A stretch of 64,000 nt of DNA, from positions 200,308 through 264,307 of the forward strand of contig JADKBS010000010.1 of assembly GCA_016714985.1 (NCBI GenBank), in the 5' to 3' direction. The position numbers and the translations under genes were made by a program. The notes under the pieces were generated by a model. That model searched no databases. It had not been told where the DNA came from and saw nothing but the letters and a program-made list of their open reading frames with translations. This document shows, one piece after another, positions 1 through 8,428 of this stretch (positions within the stretch are counted from its first letter, which is position 1; each line of letters begins with the position of its first letter). The DNA comes from Saprospiraceae bacterium. GTDB lineage: Bacteria > Bacteroidota > Bacteroidia > Chitinophagales > Saprospiraceae.

Positions 1-24
1 TTCCGCTCACCTGACCGTAGGTAT

Positions 25-1278
25 TCAAACCCTCGCCTGTTCGTACCGACCCGCCAGCAAATGCACGGCCAACAACCCCACCAGATAAGCAGAGGCAGCC
101 CAAACAAACAGCGGTTCGTACCCCACCCGGCTGATGACCAAACCGGAAACCGCTGCTAAAATCACGCCACCCAACGAGCCGAACATGCCCGCAATGCCGA
201 CCACAGAGCCGATGGCTTTTTGGGGAAACAGGTCGCTCGCCAAGGTGTAGGCATTGGCCGACCAGCCTTGGTGGGCGGCTGCTGCGAGGGAAATCAGGCC
301 CACGGCCAGCCAGATATTGTTCGTAGTAGCAGCTGTGAAAATTGGTACCACGCAAAGGGCGCACAGCAGCATGGTTAATTTCCGTGCCTTCGGCAATTCC
401 CAGCCTTTTTTTATCAAAAACGTGGCCAACCATCCGAAAAACACGCTGCCCAAATCGCTGATGAGGTAAATGGCCAAGAACGGCAGGCCGATGTTTTTTA
501 AGTCCAATTTTTCCGAAAAACGCTGGTTTTCGTTGAAAAAAGTGGGGAGCCAGACGAGGTAGAACCACCAGATTTGGTCGGTGAAGAACTTGGCAGCGGC
601 GCAGGCCCAAGTTTGGCGATACAGCAACAGTTTCCCCCAAGGCATCCGCTCATGGCTGAAGGGTGCTTCGCCAGGGTGCGGCACCTCATTTCGTTTGTAG
701 AACCGCCACCAAAGCAAGAGCAGCAACAATCCAAGCATGCCCGTGAGCAGAAAGGAAGCCCGCCAGCCCCAGCCCAGCACCATTGGCGGCACGAGCAAAG
801 CTGTGAGGATGATGCCCGTGTTGGTGCCAGCGTTGAAAATGCCCGTAGCAAAGCTGCGCTCCGCCTTGGGAAACCACTCCGCCACGGTCTTGATACTAGC
901 AGGGAAAATGCCGGACTCGCCTACGCCGAGTATGCCCCTTGCGCCCACCAGCCCCTTGAAGCCACCCACGAAAGTGTGCACCAATGCACCCGCCGACCAA
1001 ACGGCGATGCAAGCGGCAAACCCCTTTCGCACGCCAACCTTGTCAATGAACCAGCCAGCCAGCAAGAAGCCAAGTGTGTAGGCAAATTTGAAAGCAGCGT
1101 CCACATAGCCCATCCAAACCTTGAACTGCCCTTTGGCCGCTTCGTCCAGCACGTCGGTGCCGAGTATCATGCGTTTGAACTCATCATCGAGCATAACGAA
1201 GCTGAGCACGTTCCGATCAACGTAATTGATGGTCGTGCCCACAAACAGCAAGGCCAAGATTTTCCATTTGTAGTTCAT
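25..1278 (-). CDS. MFS transporter, hexuronate (ExuT/ACS) type
   Basis: This 417-residue protein has about twelve hydrophobic segments and fits the anion:cation symporter branch of the major facilitator superfamily. The motif GWFIDKVGVRKG (about residues 75-86) matches the MFS loop 2-3 signature. The stretch GESGIFPASIKTVAEWFP followed by ER.FATGIFNAG is typical of hexuronate and galactonate porters. Its start codon lies one base past the stop of the KDPG aldolase gene, so the two are almost certainly co-transcribed and probably translationally coupled. With uxaC, kdgK and eda in the same run, uptake of glucuronate or galacturonate by proton symport is the likely role. The substrate is inferred from context; another sugar acid is possible. 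Confidence 0.85.
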   Translation of the reverse strand: MNYKWKILALLFVGTTINYVDRNVLSFVMLDDEFKRMILGTDVLDEAAKGQFKVWMGYVDAAFKFAYTLGFLLAGWFIDKVGVRKGFAACIAVWSAGALVHTFVGGFKGLVGARGILGVGESGIFPASIKTVAEWFPKAERSFATGIFNAGTNTGIILTALLVPPMVLGWGWRASFLLTGMLGLLLLLLWWRFYKRNEVPHPGEAPFSHERMPWGKLLLYRQTWACAAAKFFTDQIWWFYLVWLPTFFNENQRFSEKLDLKNIGLPFLAIYLISDLGSVFFGWLATFLIKKGWELPKARKLTMLLCALCVVPIFTAATTNNIWLAVGLISLAAAAHQGWSANAYTLASDLFPQKAIGSVVGIAGMFGSLGGVILAAVSGLVISRVGYEPLFVWAASAYLVGLLAVHLLAGRYEQARV

Positions 1279-1279
1279 T

Positions 1280-1954
1280 TCAGTCCCCTTTTTTGAGCCT
1301 TTGCACCATTGCCAGCGCCTCCCCTACCCTTTTCTCCAGTGTATCAAAGTCTTTTTGTTCCAACAACTCCTTGGAAATCAACTGTGAGCCAAGCCCAACG
1401 CAAGTGACACCAGCAGTAAACCAAGCCGCCAGGCTCTCCTCCGTGGCCGTGATGCCGCCCGTGGGCATAATGCTCGTCCAAGGTTGTGGGCCTTTCAGGT
1501 CTTTGACGAACTGTGGCGAATAGATACTCCCTGGAAATAGCTTGATGACCTCACAGCCCAGTTCTTCGGCCCGGCCAATCTCAGTCATTGTGCCGCAGCC
1601 GGGCAGGTAGGCCACCTTTCGGCGGTTGCAGGTGAGCGCCACATCGTCACGCAAAGCAGGGCTTACGATGAAATTGGCGCCCAGCTGGATGAACAGGGCT
1701 GCCGTGCCCGCATCCGCAATGCTGCCCACGCCGAGGGCCATGCCGGGCAGTTCACGGAGGGCAAATTTGATCAGTTCGCCGAAGACCTCATGGGCAAAAT
1801 CGCCCCGGTTGGTGAACTCCAACAAGCGGCTGCCCGCCCGGTAACAGGCTGCGGTTACGGCCTTGCACACCTCGATGTCGGGGTGATAAAAAAGTGGGAC
1901 CAGACCTTGGGCGGCCATTTGTTGCACGACTTGGATTCTTGTAAAAATTGCCAT
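1280..1954 (-). CDS. eda: KDPG/KHG aldolase (bifunctional Eda type)
   Basis: A class I aldolase of 224 residues, the usual length. It splits 2-keto-3-deoxy-6-phosphogluconate into pyruvate and glyceraldehyde-3-phosphate. The Schiff-base lysine lies in CEVIKLFPG (K138) and the catalytic glutamate in LLEFTNRG (E46), both in the positions expected for the TIM-barrel KDPG aldolase family. The gene sits 11 bases downstream of kdgK and one base upstream of the transporter gene, in a transporter/aldolase/kinase run for KDG breakdown. Activity on 4-hydroxy-2-oxoglutarate is common in the family but cannot be read from the sequence. Confidence 0.92.
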   Translation of the reverse strand: MAIFTRIQVVQQMAAQGLVPLFYHPDIEVCKAVTAACYRAGSRLLEFTNRGDFAHEVFGELIKFALRELPGMALGVGSIADAGTAALFIQLGANFIVSPALRDDVALTCNRRKVAYLPGCGTMTEIGRAEELGCEVIKLFPGSIYSPQFVKDLKGPQPWTSIMPTGGITATEESLAAWFTAGVTCVGLGSQLISKELLEQKDFDTLEKRVGEALAMVQRLKKGD

Positions 1955-1965
1955 TTTTTTATTGA

Positions 1966-2991
1966 TTATCTGCTAACCCTGCCGCCCCCAGCCCCGTTCA
2001 CCAAGGCCTCTACTTCGGCTACGGTTACGAGGTTCAGGTCGCCGGGAATACTATGCTTCAGCACTGCAGCAGCCACCCCAAAATTGAGGGCTGCTTGGTC
2101 ATCCATGTTGCGGAGCAAACCGTATAGCAGCCCGGCCATGAGCGCATCGCCGCTGCCGACCCTGTCCACGATTTGGGTGATTTGGTAACTGCTCGATTCA
2201 TGCAGTTTTTTTCCATCGAAAAGCACGGCACCGAGGTTTTGGGAAGCCGAATCGCTGCCGCTGCGACGGGTCATCACGATTTTTTTTGCCTTCGGGAAAC
2301 GCTCCATCAACTGCGTACTCACCGATTCGATGGCCGCCATTTCATTGTCTTCCTTTGCCTTCGGCAATATGCCAAAATGGGCCGCCGCATCCTCCATGCT
2401 GCACAGCACGAGGTCGCACCCAGCCACCATCGGGGGCAGTACTTCCGAGGGCAATTTGCCGTATTTCCAAAGGTTTTTCCGGTAACTGAGGTCAAAGGAG
2501 ACCGTGAGGCCGTGGTGGTTGGCCGCTTCTATGGCCTCGGCACATGCAGCCGCAGCGCCCTGCGAAATGGCGGGGGTGATGCCCGTCCAATGAAACCAAG
2601 TGGCGGACGCAAAAACGGCATCCCAGTCCACCATACCAGGTTGGATGGTGGCCATGCTACTGTCTGCCCGGTCGTAGATGACCTTGCCATTGCGGTGACC
2701 AGCGCCTTTTTCATAGAAATAGACCCCCAGCCTATCGCCGCCCCGCAGCATACACGAGGTGCCCACACCCCAGCGCCGAAGCTCGGCCAGCACAGCGTCG
2801 CCCAAGTCGTTGTCGGGCAGGCGGGTCACGAACTGCACTTCCTCACCAAATTGCGCCAGCGAAATGGCCACGTTGCTTTCACCGCCGCCATAAACCACTT
2901 CCAGCGAAGTTGCTTGCGCAAACCGCTGGTGGCCGGGTGGCGAGAGCCGCAACATGATTTCGCCAAAGGTGATTATTTTGTTTTTTATCAC
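1966..2991 (-). CDS. kdgK: 2-keto-3-deoxygluconate kinase (PfkB family)
   Basis: A ribokinase/PfkB-family sugar kinase of 341 residues. The N-terminal signature GGGESNVAISLAQFG (residues 36-50) binds sugar. The C-terminal signature DRVGSGDALMAG (276-287) carries the catalytic base D282 and the anion hole. KDG kinase is favoured over fructokinase because the next gene is KDPG aldolase, which uses its product, and uronate isomerase lies on the other side. The intergenic stretch towards uxaC holds a small broken gene on the opposite strand, so kdgK may have its own promoter or read through from uxaC. Confidence 0.9.
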   Translation of the reverse strand: MIKNKIITFGEIMLRLSPPGHQRFAQATSLEVVYGGGESNVAISLAQFGEEVQFVTRLPDNDLGDAVLAELRRWGVGTSCMLRGGDRLGVYFYEKGAGHRNGKVIYDRADSSMATIQPGMVDWDAVFASATWFHWTGITPAISQGAAAACAEAIEAANHHGLTVSFDLSYRKNLWKYGKLPSEVLPPMVAGCDLVLCSMEDAAAHFGILPKAKEDNEMAAIESVSTQLMERFPKAKKIVMTRRSGSDSASQNLGAVLFDGKKLHESSSYQITQIVDRVGSGDALMAGLLYGLLRNMDDQAALNFGVAAAVLKHSIPGDLNLVTVAEVEALVNGAGGGRVSR

Positions 2992-3009
2992 TATTTTTGT
3001 AAAAATTTG

Positions 3010-3180
3010 ATGATGATTTCCAAGTCCCAGATTGATGAGGTCGTAAAGGCGATTGTTGAGAATTACGAACCTGAGCAGGTAATTCTCTTTGGCTCATACG
3101 CTTCCGGTGTAGCTTTTGAAGCGGGCGAAGTGATTCATAAAGCAGAAAACTTCCGGACATTCATCCTTTCAAAAATCTGA
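3010..3180 (+). pseudogene. Truncated MNT-type nucleotidyltransferase remnant
   Basis: A 56-codon reading frame starts with two consecutive ATG codons. Residues 1-33 look like the N-terminus of a minimal nucleotidyltransferase (antitoxin MntA/DUF86-partner type): a helix ending in EPEQVILFGSYASG. In intact proteins this GS motif is followed within about ten residues by the metal-binding DxD of the active site. Here it is followed by an unrelated tail (VAFEAGEVIHKAEN...) with no DxD pair, so the protein should be inactive. It is squeezed between kdgK and uxaC on the opposite strand, ending two bases from the uxaC stop, which suggests an old insertion that was then deleted down to a stub. Confidence 0.6.
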
Positions 3181-3182
3181 TT

Positions 3183-4607
3183 TTACCAGCCGAAATACCC
3201 TTTCGCATTCCGATAGCAGATATCCTCCACGATACTGCCGAGCCAATTCACATCATTCGGCAGTTCGCCTTGGTGTACGTCCTTTCCAATCAAATTGCAG
3301 AGCAACCTACGAAAGTACTCATGCCGGGGGAAAGATAGAAAACTCCGGCTATCCGTCAGCATCCCGATGAAGCAACTCAGCAAACCCATGTTCGAAAGGG
3401 CGTTGATTTGCTTTTCCATGCCGTCCTTTTGGTCGAGGAACCACCAGGCGGAGCCAAACTGCATCTTGCCCCGGACAGTACCATCGTTGAAGTTACCCGT
3501 CATCGTGGCCATCACCTCGTTGTCACGGGGGTTGAGGTTGTATAGGATGGTCTTCGCCAATTTGCCCGCCAAGTCGAGGCGGTTGAGAAACTTGGCCAAG
3601 CTGGCCGCCTGCTCCCCGTCGCCGATGCTGTCGAAGCCCGTGTCAGGGCCGAGTTGGTGGAGCAACAGGGTGTTGTTATTGCGCTGCGCACCAAGGTGGA
3701 ACTGCTGTACCCAGCCCCGCTCGGCATATTGGCTGGTAAGATGGTAAAGCATGGCCGACATGTACATTCGTGCCTCACCCTTCGTTATTTCCAGGCCAGT
3801 CAGCCGTTTTTGGAAAATAGCGTTGACCTCGCCTTCGGTAAAATCCTCCGAATATGCCTGCTCCAGTCCGTGGTCTGCTATGCGGCAGCCATTTTCATGG
3901 AAATAGTCCATGCGTTGCCTAAGCACCTGCAACAAATCGTCAAAAGATTGAATGGGCGAACTAACCGCTTCGCCGAGTTTCTCGACGTAATTTTTAAAGC
4001 CATCATTTTGTATCAAAATGGCCTTGTCAGGACGGAAAGCGGGGTAGAGTTGAAAGGGTTGATTGGGGGATTGAACATTTCCCGCCCGTGCTTTGTATTG
4101 CCGATGAAAACGCAGATCATCCGCAGGGTCGTCGGTTGTACATACGACTTCGACGTTCATCCTTCGGAGCAAATTTTGAGTGGAAAAGGCTTCCGTTTGC
4201 AGCAGTTCGCTGCAATACTGGTAGATATGCTCGGCATTGTATGGCGTTAGTAATTCATCCACACCGAAATAGCGTTTCAACTCTAAATGCGTCCAGTGAA
4301 ACAAGGGGTTGCGGATGGTATAAGGCACAGTTTCCGCCCATTTTTTGAATTTCTCCAAGGGTGTTGCATCGCCCGTGATAAAGTGCTCCGGGATGCCGAA
4401 GGTGCGCATGGCCCTCCACTTGTAATGGTCGCCATTCAGCCAGATGGCTGTCAGGTTCTCGAAATTTTTATCCTCCGCTATTTCATCGGGAGACAAGTGA
4501 TTGTGGTAGTCTATGATGGGCTGCTTGGCAGCGTACTCATGGTAGAGGATTTCCGCCGTGCGGTTTTCCAACAGAAAGTCGTCGTTGAGAAAAGGTTTAA
4601 TGCTCAT
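3183..4607 (-). CDS. uxaC: Uronate isomerase (glucuronate/galacturonate isomerase)
   Basis: At 474 residues this matches the UxaC family, an amidohydrolase-superfamily enzyme that converts D-glucuronate to D-fructuronate and D-galacturonate to D-tagaturonate. The metal-binding HxH is seen in IIDYHNHLSPDEIAED (H35, H37). The segments around LTAIWLNGDHYKWRAMR and WTHLELKRYFGV are characteristic of the family. It is the first gene of the minus-strand uronate cluster. The later steps through mannonate or altronate (UxuA/UxuB or UxaA/UxaB) are not in this window, although the SDR at 5872 could supply one reductase step. Three copies of a 7-base repeat lie just upstream of the start codon. Confidence 0.93.
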   Translation of the reverse strand: MSIKPFLNDDFLLENRTAEILYHEYAAKQPIIDYHNHLSPDEIAEDKNFENLTAIWLNGDHYKWRAMRTFGIPEHFITGDATPLEKFKKWAETVPYTIRNPLFHWTHLELKRYFGVDELLTPYNAEHIYQYCSELLQTEAFSTQNLLRRMNVEVVCTTDDPADDLRFHRQYKARAGNVQSPNQPFQLYPAFRPDKAILIQNDGFKNYVEKLGEAVSSPIQSFDDLLQVLRQRMDYFHENGCRIADHGLEQAYSEDFTEGEVNAIFQKRLTGLEITKGEARMYMSAMLYHLTSQYAERGWVQQFHLGAQRNNNTLLLHQLGPDTGFDSIGDGEQAASLAKFLNRLDLAGKLAKTILYNLNPRDNEVMATMTGNFNDGTVRGKMQFGSAWWFLDQKDGMEKQINALSNMGLLSCFIGMLTDSRSFLSFPRHEYFRRLLCNLIGKDVHQGELPNDVNWLGSIVEDICYRNAKGYFGW

Positions 4608-4611
4608 TGTC

Positions 4612-4632
4612 GGTTCGTGGTTCGTGGTTCCT
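4612..4632. repeat. Heptanucleotide tandem repeat upstream of uxaC
   Basis: Three adjacent copies of GGTTCGT (the last ends in CT) begin four bases upstream of the uxaC start codon. It is one of at least ten loci in the first 35 kb where a 7-base unit is tandemly repeated, each with a different unit. Confidence 0.75.
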
Positions 4633-4889
4633 GATTCGGGCGAGGGATTTTTGAAAAGGTAACAGCTTTATCATGCTGTAGGAAACCGTTGACGCCATGA
4701 GGGCAGTTTTGTTTGGCTGCTCATGTGGTGTGACCAGTTTCTTATGGAATGGCAAAAAACATCGTTTTTGTTGAAGCAGTATTGGTTTTCAATAAAATTG
4801 TTAATAAAAAGCCGTCAAAGCTTGTAAAATTAAAGCACTTGCCTACTTTTCGGGCTGATTATTTTATTTGAACAAACATAAACCTCCGC

Positions 4890-5657
4890 ATGAAAAATAT
4901 CACCAAAATTTTCTTCGTAAGTTGTTTCACTGTTTTGATGACCTTGCCCGGTTTTGCCCAAAAGCAGTTCAAGGCACTGCTATTCACCCGAACAGCAGGG
5001 TTTCACCACGAGTCCATCAACGAGGGCGTGGATGCCATCAAAGCCATGGCCGAGCGCCATTTCTTCGATGTGCATTGGCACGAAGACCCTTCCCAGTTCA
5101 ACGACAAAAACCTAGAGCAGTTCCAGGTCATCATCTTCCTGAACACCACAGGCGACATCCTCAACGACGAGCAACAGGCGGCGATGGAGAAGTTCATAAA
5201 GGCTGGCAAGGGTTATGTCGGCATCCACAGCGCCTCTGACACCGAGTACGATTGGCCTTGGTACACCAAGCTGGTCGGCAGGTTGTTCAAGATTCACCCA
5301 GCCATACAAACGGCCCGCATTAAGGTGCTCGACCGCAAGTTCCCAGGCTTCGAGCTGATGCCCGACGACCAACTATGGACGGACGAGTGGTACGAATACA
5401 GCGAGGAGAAAACCACTGGTCTGAACTACTTGATTTCTGTGGACGAAAGCACCTTTGACCCAAAGGCCAATTGGGGCAGGGTATCTGGCACGGGCATGGG
5501 CAGCTTTCACCCGATTGCCTGGTACCACAACTTTGACGGCGGTCGTTCCTTCTACACCGGCCTCGGCCACATGCCTTCCAAATATTCAGACCCCGGCTTC
5601 CTTGTACATCTCTATGGTGGTATATATTGGGCTGCCACGGGGAAGGGGATGAGGTAG
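4890..5657 (+). CDS. Secreted ThuA-like domain protein
   Basis: The 255-residue product begins with a signal peptide (MKNITKIFFVSCF...GFAQ, about 24 residues) followed by one ThuA domain, a class I glutamine-amidotransferase-like fold. Recognisable family segments are TRTAGFHHESI, GYVGIHSASDTEYDWPWY and, near the end, AWYHNFDGGRSFYTGLGH. The biochemical activity of ThuA proteins is not settled; they are linked genetically to trehalose or other sugar use. Export and the neighbouring sugar genes suggest a periplasmic role in carbohydrate handling. It is divergent from uxaC across a 282-base gap in which I see no clear promoter. Confidence 0.82.
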   Translation: MKNITKIFFVSCFTVLMTLPGFAQKQFKALLFTRTAGFHHESINEGVDAIKAMAERHFFDVHWHEDPSQFNDKNLEQFQVIIFLNTTGDILNDEQQAAMEKFIKAGKGYVGIHSASDTEYDWPWYTKLVGRLFKIHPAIQTARIKVLDRKFPGFELMPDDQLWTDEWYEYSEEKTTGLNYLISVDESTFDPKANWGRVSGTGMGSFHPIAWYHNFDGGRSFYTGLGHMPSKYSDPGFLVHLYGGIYWAATGKGMR

Positions 5658-5783
5658 TTTGCAGCTTGTCCGCCTTTGGCGGGTTCGACAGGGGGCAGTT
5701 GGCAGTCAGTGACTGGGATAACTCAAGTTACTGCCTGTTCATAAAAGAACTTTTACTGTATCTCCAATTGATAGGACTCCAAG

Positions 5784-5832
5784 AATGGAAGAAGCGAAAA
5801 TTTTGCTGCGCAAAATTTTCGCTTCTTCCATT
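5784..5832. repeat. Perfect 23-bp inverted repeat, 3-nt loop
   Basis: Arms 5784-5806 and 5810-5832 are perfect reverse complements with a three-base loop, giving a very stable hairpin between the ThuA-like gene and the SDR gene. There is no T-run directly after it on the plus strand, so a simple intrinsic terminator is unlikely. It lies 39 bases upstream of the SDR start codon and would be in that gene's leader if transcription starts upstream. Just before it (5693-5715) are loose GCAGTTG-like repeats. Confidence 0.8.
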
Positions 5833-5871
5833 TCGAGGAACATCCGCAACATTCCTTAATTATTTCCAACC

Positions 5872-6606
5872 ATGAAAATAGCAATCGTAACGGGTGGTGG
5901 TTCGGGCATTGGGCTGGCCATTGCCACCAAATTCGCAGCGGAGGGGATGCTCGTTTATATTACAGGCCGCAACCTCGAAAAGCTGCAATCCGCACAGGCC
6001 GCCATCGGTGAAAACTGCCGTGCGGTGCAACTGGACATGGAAGCGTTGGGCGACATCCCAGCTTTTGTCCAAAGCATTGCGGAGCAATACGGCCATATTG
6101 ACGTGCTGGTGAACAATGCGGGCATCAACATGAAACGGCCCTTCCTTGAGGTGACAGACGAGGATTTCCAAAAAGTCATCACTACGAACCTAACCGCTGT
6201 GTTCGTGATGAGCCGGGAAGTGGCCAAGGTCATGTTGCGGCAGCAATCGGGCAGCATCATCCATATCAGCAGCATGGCTGCGCAATATGGGTTGCCGAAG
6301 GTCATTGCCTACTCCGCCAGCAAGACGGCACTCGAAGGCATGGCCCGTGCCATGGCCTCCGAACTATCCCCGCACGGCATCCGGGTGAACTGCATCGCCC
6401 CTGGCTTCATCGTAACAGCCATGACCGACAAGGCGCTCAACTCCGACCCCGACCGCAAAAACCGGGCACTGGCCCGAACCCCCATGGGCAAAATGGGCCA
6501 ACCAGCGGACATTGCCAATGCTGCTTGGTTCCTTGCCAGCGATGCCAGCACCTTCGTGACGGGGGAGGTAATCAAGGTGGATGGGGGAAATTCCATAGGG
6601 TTTTAG
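5872..6606 (+). CDS. SDR oxidoreductase, KduD/gluconate 5-dehydrogenase-like
   Basis: A classical short-chain dehydrogenase of 244 residues. It has the cofactor motif TGGGSGIG (residues 7-14), NNAG, and the catalytic Ser-Tyr-Lys set in HISSMAAQYGLPKVIAYSASK; the tail GEVIKVDGG is also typical. Size and pattern fit 2-deoxy-D-gluconate 3-dehydrogenase/KduD or gluconate 5-dehydrogenase, but 3-oxoacyl-ACP reductases look similar. Its position between uronate and xylose genes favours a sugar-acid reductase, possibly acting on fructuronate or 5-keto-KDG. The exact substrate cannot be told from sequence. Confidence 0.85.
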   Translation: MKIAIVTGGGSGIGLAIATKFAAEGMLVYITGRNLEKLQSAQAAIGENCRAVQLDMEALGDIPAFVQSIAEQYGHIDVLVNNAGINMKRPFLEVTDEDFQKVITTNLTAVFVMSREVAKVMLRQQSGSIIHISSMAAQYGLPKVIAYSASKTALEGMARAMASELSPHGIRVNCIAPGFIVTAMTDKALNSDPDRKNRALARTPMGKMGQPADIANAAWFLASDASTFVTGEVIKVDGGNSIGF

Positions 6607-6785
6607 CCCTTGAACTGGCGTTCAGGCAAATAGTTTTACAAAAATTTTTCGCCTCGCAGGACTTAGTTTAGTTTTGACACAAAGTCCAAAATTCCAAAAA
6701 ATACATCTCTGGTAAAAATATTTTTTGAGGAAAACTGAAAGCTTTTCCCTTCCAAATCTGCTTAGAAATTTCACCCAAAATCATC

Positions 6786-8297
6786 ATGTACCTACTTGGA
6801 TACGACATAGGCAGTTCCTCCATAAAGGCTGCAATAGTAGATGTGGAGACTGGAGCTACCTTGGCGGTCGCTCAATCGCCCGAAACGGAGATGGCCATAG
6901 TAGCACACCACCCCGGTTGGGCCGAGCAAGACCCAGAAAGTTGGTGGGAACACGTCTGCTTTGCCACCCGCCATTTGTTGGCCAATTGCTTGGTGCAACC
7001 CAACGAAATCAAGGGCATCGGCATCAGCTACCAGATGCACGGGCTGGTGGTGATGGACGAAGACCAGCAGCCGCTCCGACCCGCCATTATCTGGTGCGAC
7101 AGCCGGGCCGTGGAAATTGGCAACCGGGCCTTCGACGCCATCGGCCACGAGCACTGCCTCTCCCACCTGCTCAATTCGCCTGGAAATTTCACAGCCTCCA
7201 AATTGAAATGGGTCAAGGACAACGAGCCTGCCGTTTTTGAAAAAATAGACAAGTTCATGCTCCCCGGCGACTATATCGCCATGCGCTTGACGGGTGAGGC
7301 CATGACCACGCCAAGTGGCCTTTCGGAGGGCATATGCTGGGATTTTTTGAAAAACGACGTATCTGACGAGGTGCTCGGCCATTTTGGTTTTGATAAAAAA
7401 ATGGTGCCGCAGGTCACGCCCACTTTTTCGTTGCAAGGCAAACTGACCGCCAAAGCCGCCGCTGCCACGGGCCTTGCCGAAGGCACCCCCGTCGCCTACC
7501 GTGCGGGCGACCAACCGAACAATGCCCTGAGCCTCAACGTGTTGCAACCCGGAGAAGTGGCCGCCACGGGTGGCACATCGGGCGTGGTTTATGGCGTGGT
7601 TGACAAGGCGGTTTATGACGCTAAAAGCCGGGTGAACAGCTTTTTGCACGTGAACCACGGCATCCCGTCAGCCGTCAGCCGTCAGCCGTCAACCGACAGA
7701 ATCGGCATTCTACTCTGTATCAATGGCGCAGGCTCCCTCTACCGTTGGCTGCGCCAAACGGTGGGCCAGGGCAACATCAGCTACCCGGACATGGAAAGGC
7801 TGGCGGCCTCCGTGTCAATCGGCGCTGACGGATTGTGCATCCTGCCCTTCGGCAATGGGGCAGAGCGGATGCTCAACAACCTCGACCTCGGCGCTCAAAT
7901 CCATGGCCTCCAACTGAACCGACACAGCGCTGCCCACCTTTACCGGGCGGGCTTGGAGGGCATCGCTTTCTCCTTCGTTTATGGTGCTCAAATAATGAAG
8001 GAAATGGGCCTCGACATTTCGGTAATGCGGGTCGGGAACGACAACCTTTTCCAGTCCGCCATCTTCTCGGAAACCATTGCTACGCTGCTCGGTTGCAGCA
8101 TCGAGGTGGTGCAGACAACGGGGGCCGTGGGCGCTGCCAAAGCGGCAGGCGTGGCGACGGGGATTTACCCCAGCATCGAGGCTGCAATGGCAAACGTGAC
8201 GGTGATGGGGCGGTATGAGCCGAGGGCGGAGAAAGCTGCGAAATACAAAGCTGCTTATGAGCTTTGGGTAAACATCATTAACGTTGCTATAAATTAA
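6786..8297 (+). CDS. xylB: Xylulokinase (FGGY family)
   Basis: A 503-residue FGGY kinase that phosphorylates D-xylulose. The N-terminal phosphate-binding segment is LLGYDIGSSSIKAAIVD, the substrate region is ISYQMHGLVVMD, and the catalytic aspartate is D242 in YRAGDQPNNALS. TGAVGAAKAAG near the C-terminus is the usual adenosine-binding region. xylA follows 131 bases downstream. An oddity is the short segment around PSAVSRQPSTD (residues 295-305), encoded by a four-copy 7-base repeat (7666-7693) that keeps the frame open. It looks like an insertion into a surface loop. Confidence 0.93.
   Translation: MYLLGYDIGSSSIKAAIVDVETGATLAVAQSPETEMAIVAHHPGWAEQDPESWWEHVCFATRHLLANCLVQPNEIKGIGISYQMHGLVVMDEDQQPLRPAIIWCDSRAVEIGNRAFDAIGHEHCLSHLLNSPGNFTASKLKWVKDNEPAVFEKIDKFMLPGDYIAMRLTGEAMTTPSGLSEGICWDFLKNDVSDEVLGHFGFDKKMVPQVTPTFSLQGKLTAKAAAATGLAEGTPVAYRAGDQPNNALSLNVLQPGEVAATGGTSGVVYGVVDKAVYDAKSRVNSFLHVNHGIPSAVSRQPSTDRIGILLCINGAGSLYRWLRQTVGQGNISYPDMERLAASVSIGADGLCILPFGNGAERMLNNLDLGAQIHGLQLNRHSAAHLYRAGLEGIAFSFVYGAQIMKEMGLDISVMRVGNDNLFQSAIFSETIATLLGCSIEVVQTTGAVGAAKAAGVATGIYPSIEAAMANVTVMGRYEPRAEKAAKYKAAYELWVNIINVAIN
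7666..7693. repeat. In-frame heptanucleotide repeat inside xylB
   Basis: Four tandem copies of CGTCAGC (the last is CGTCAAC) lie inside the xylulokinase reading frame. The unit equals no whole number of codons, yet with flanking bases the frame is preserved and adds about ten residues not expected in the family. Confidence 0.8.
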
Positions 8298-8428
8298 CAC
8301 AATCTGATAGGTCAACGAAATTAGCTTAGACTTAGAATTCGAAGCACTGAATTGAAAACCAAGCAGTTGTCCAATCTTAAATGGTAAATCTAAATTCGTA
8401 AACCCACATAACTGACAATCAAAATATC

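Noticed and set aside
574..1296. 240-codon plus-strand frame over the MFS gene
   Set aside because: Antisense to a clear transporter, His/Glu/Gln-rich and without any domain.
2173..3180. 335-codon plus-strand frame over kdgK
   Set aside because: Most of it is antisense to kdgK; only the last 56 codons, beyond the kdgK start, look like a gene remnant and are annotated separately.
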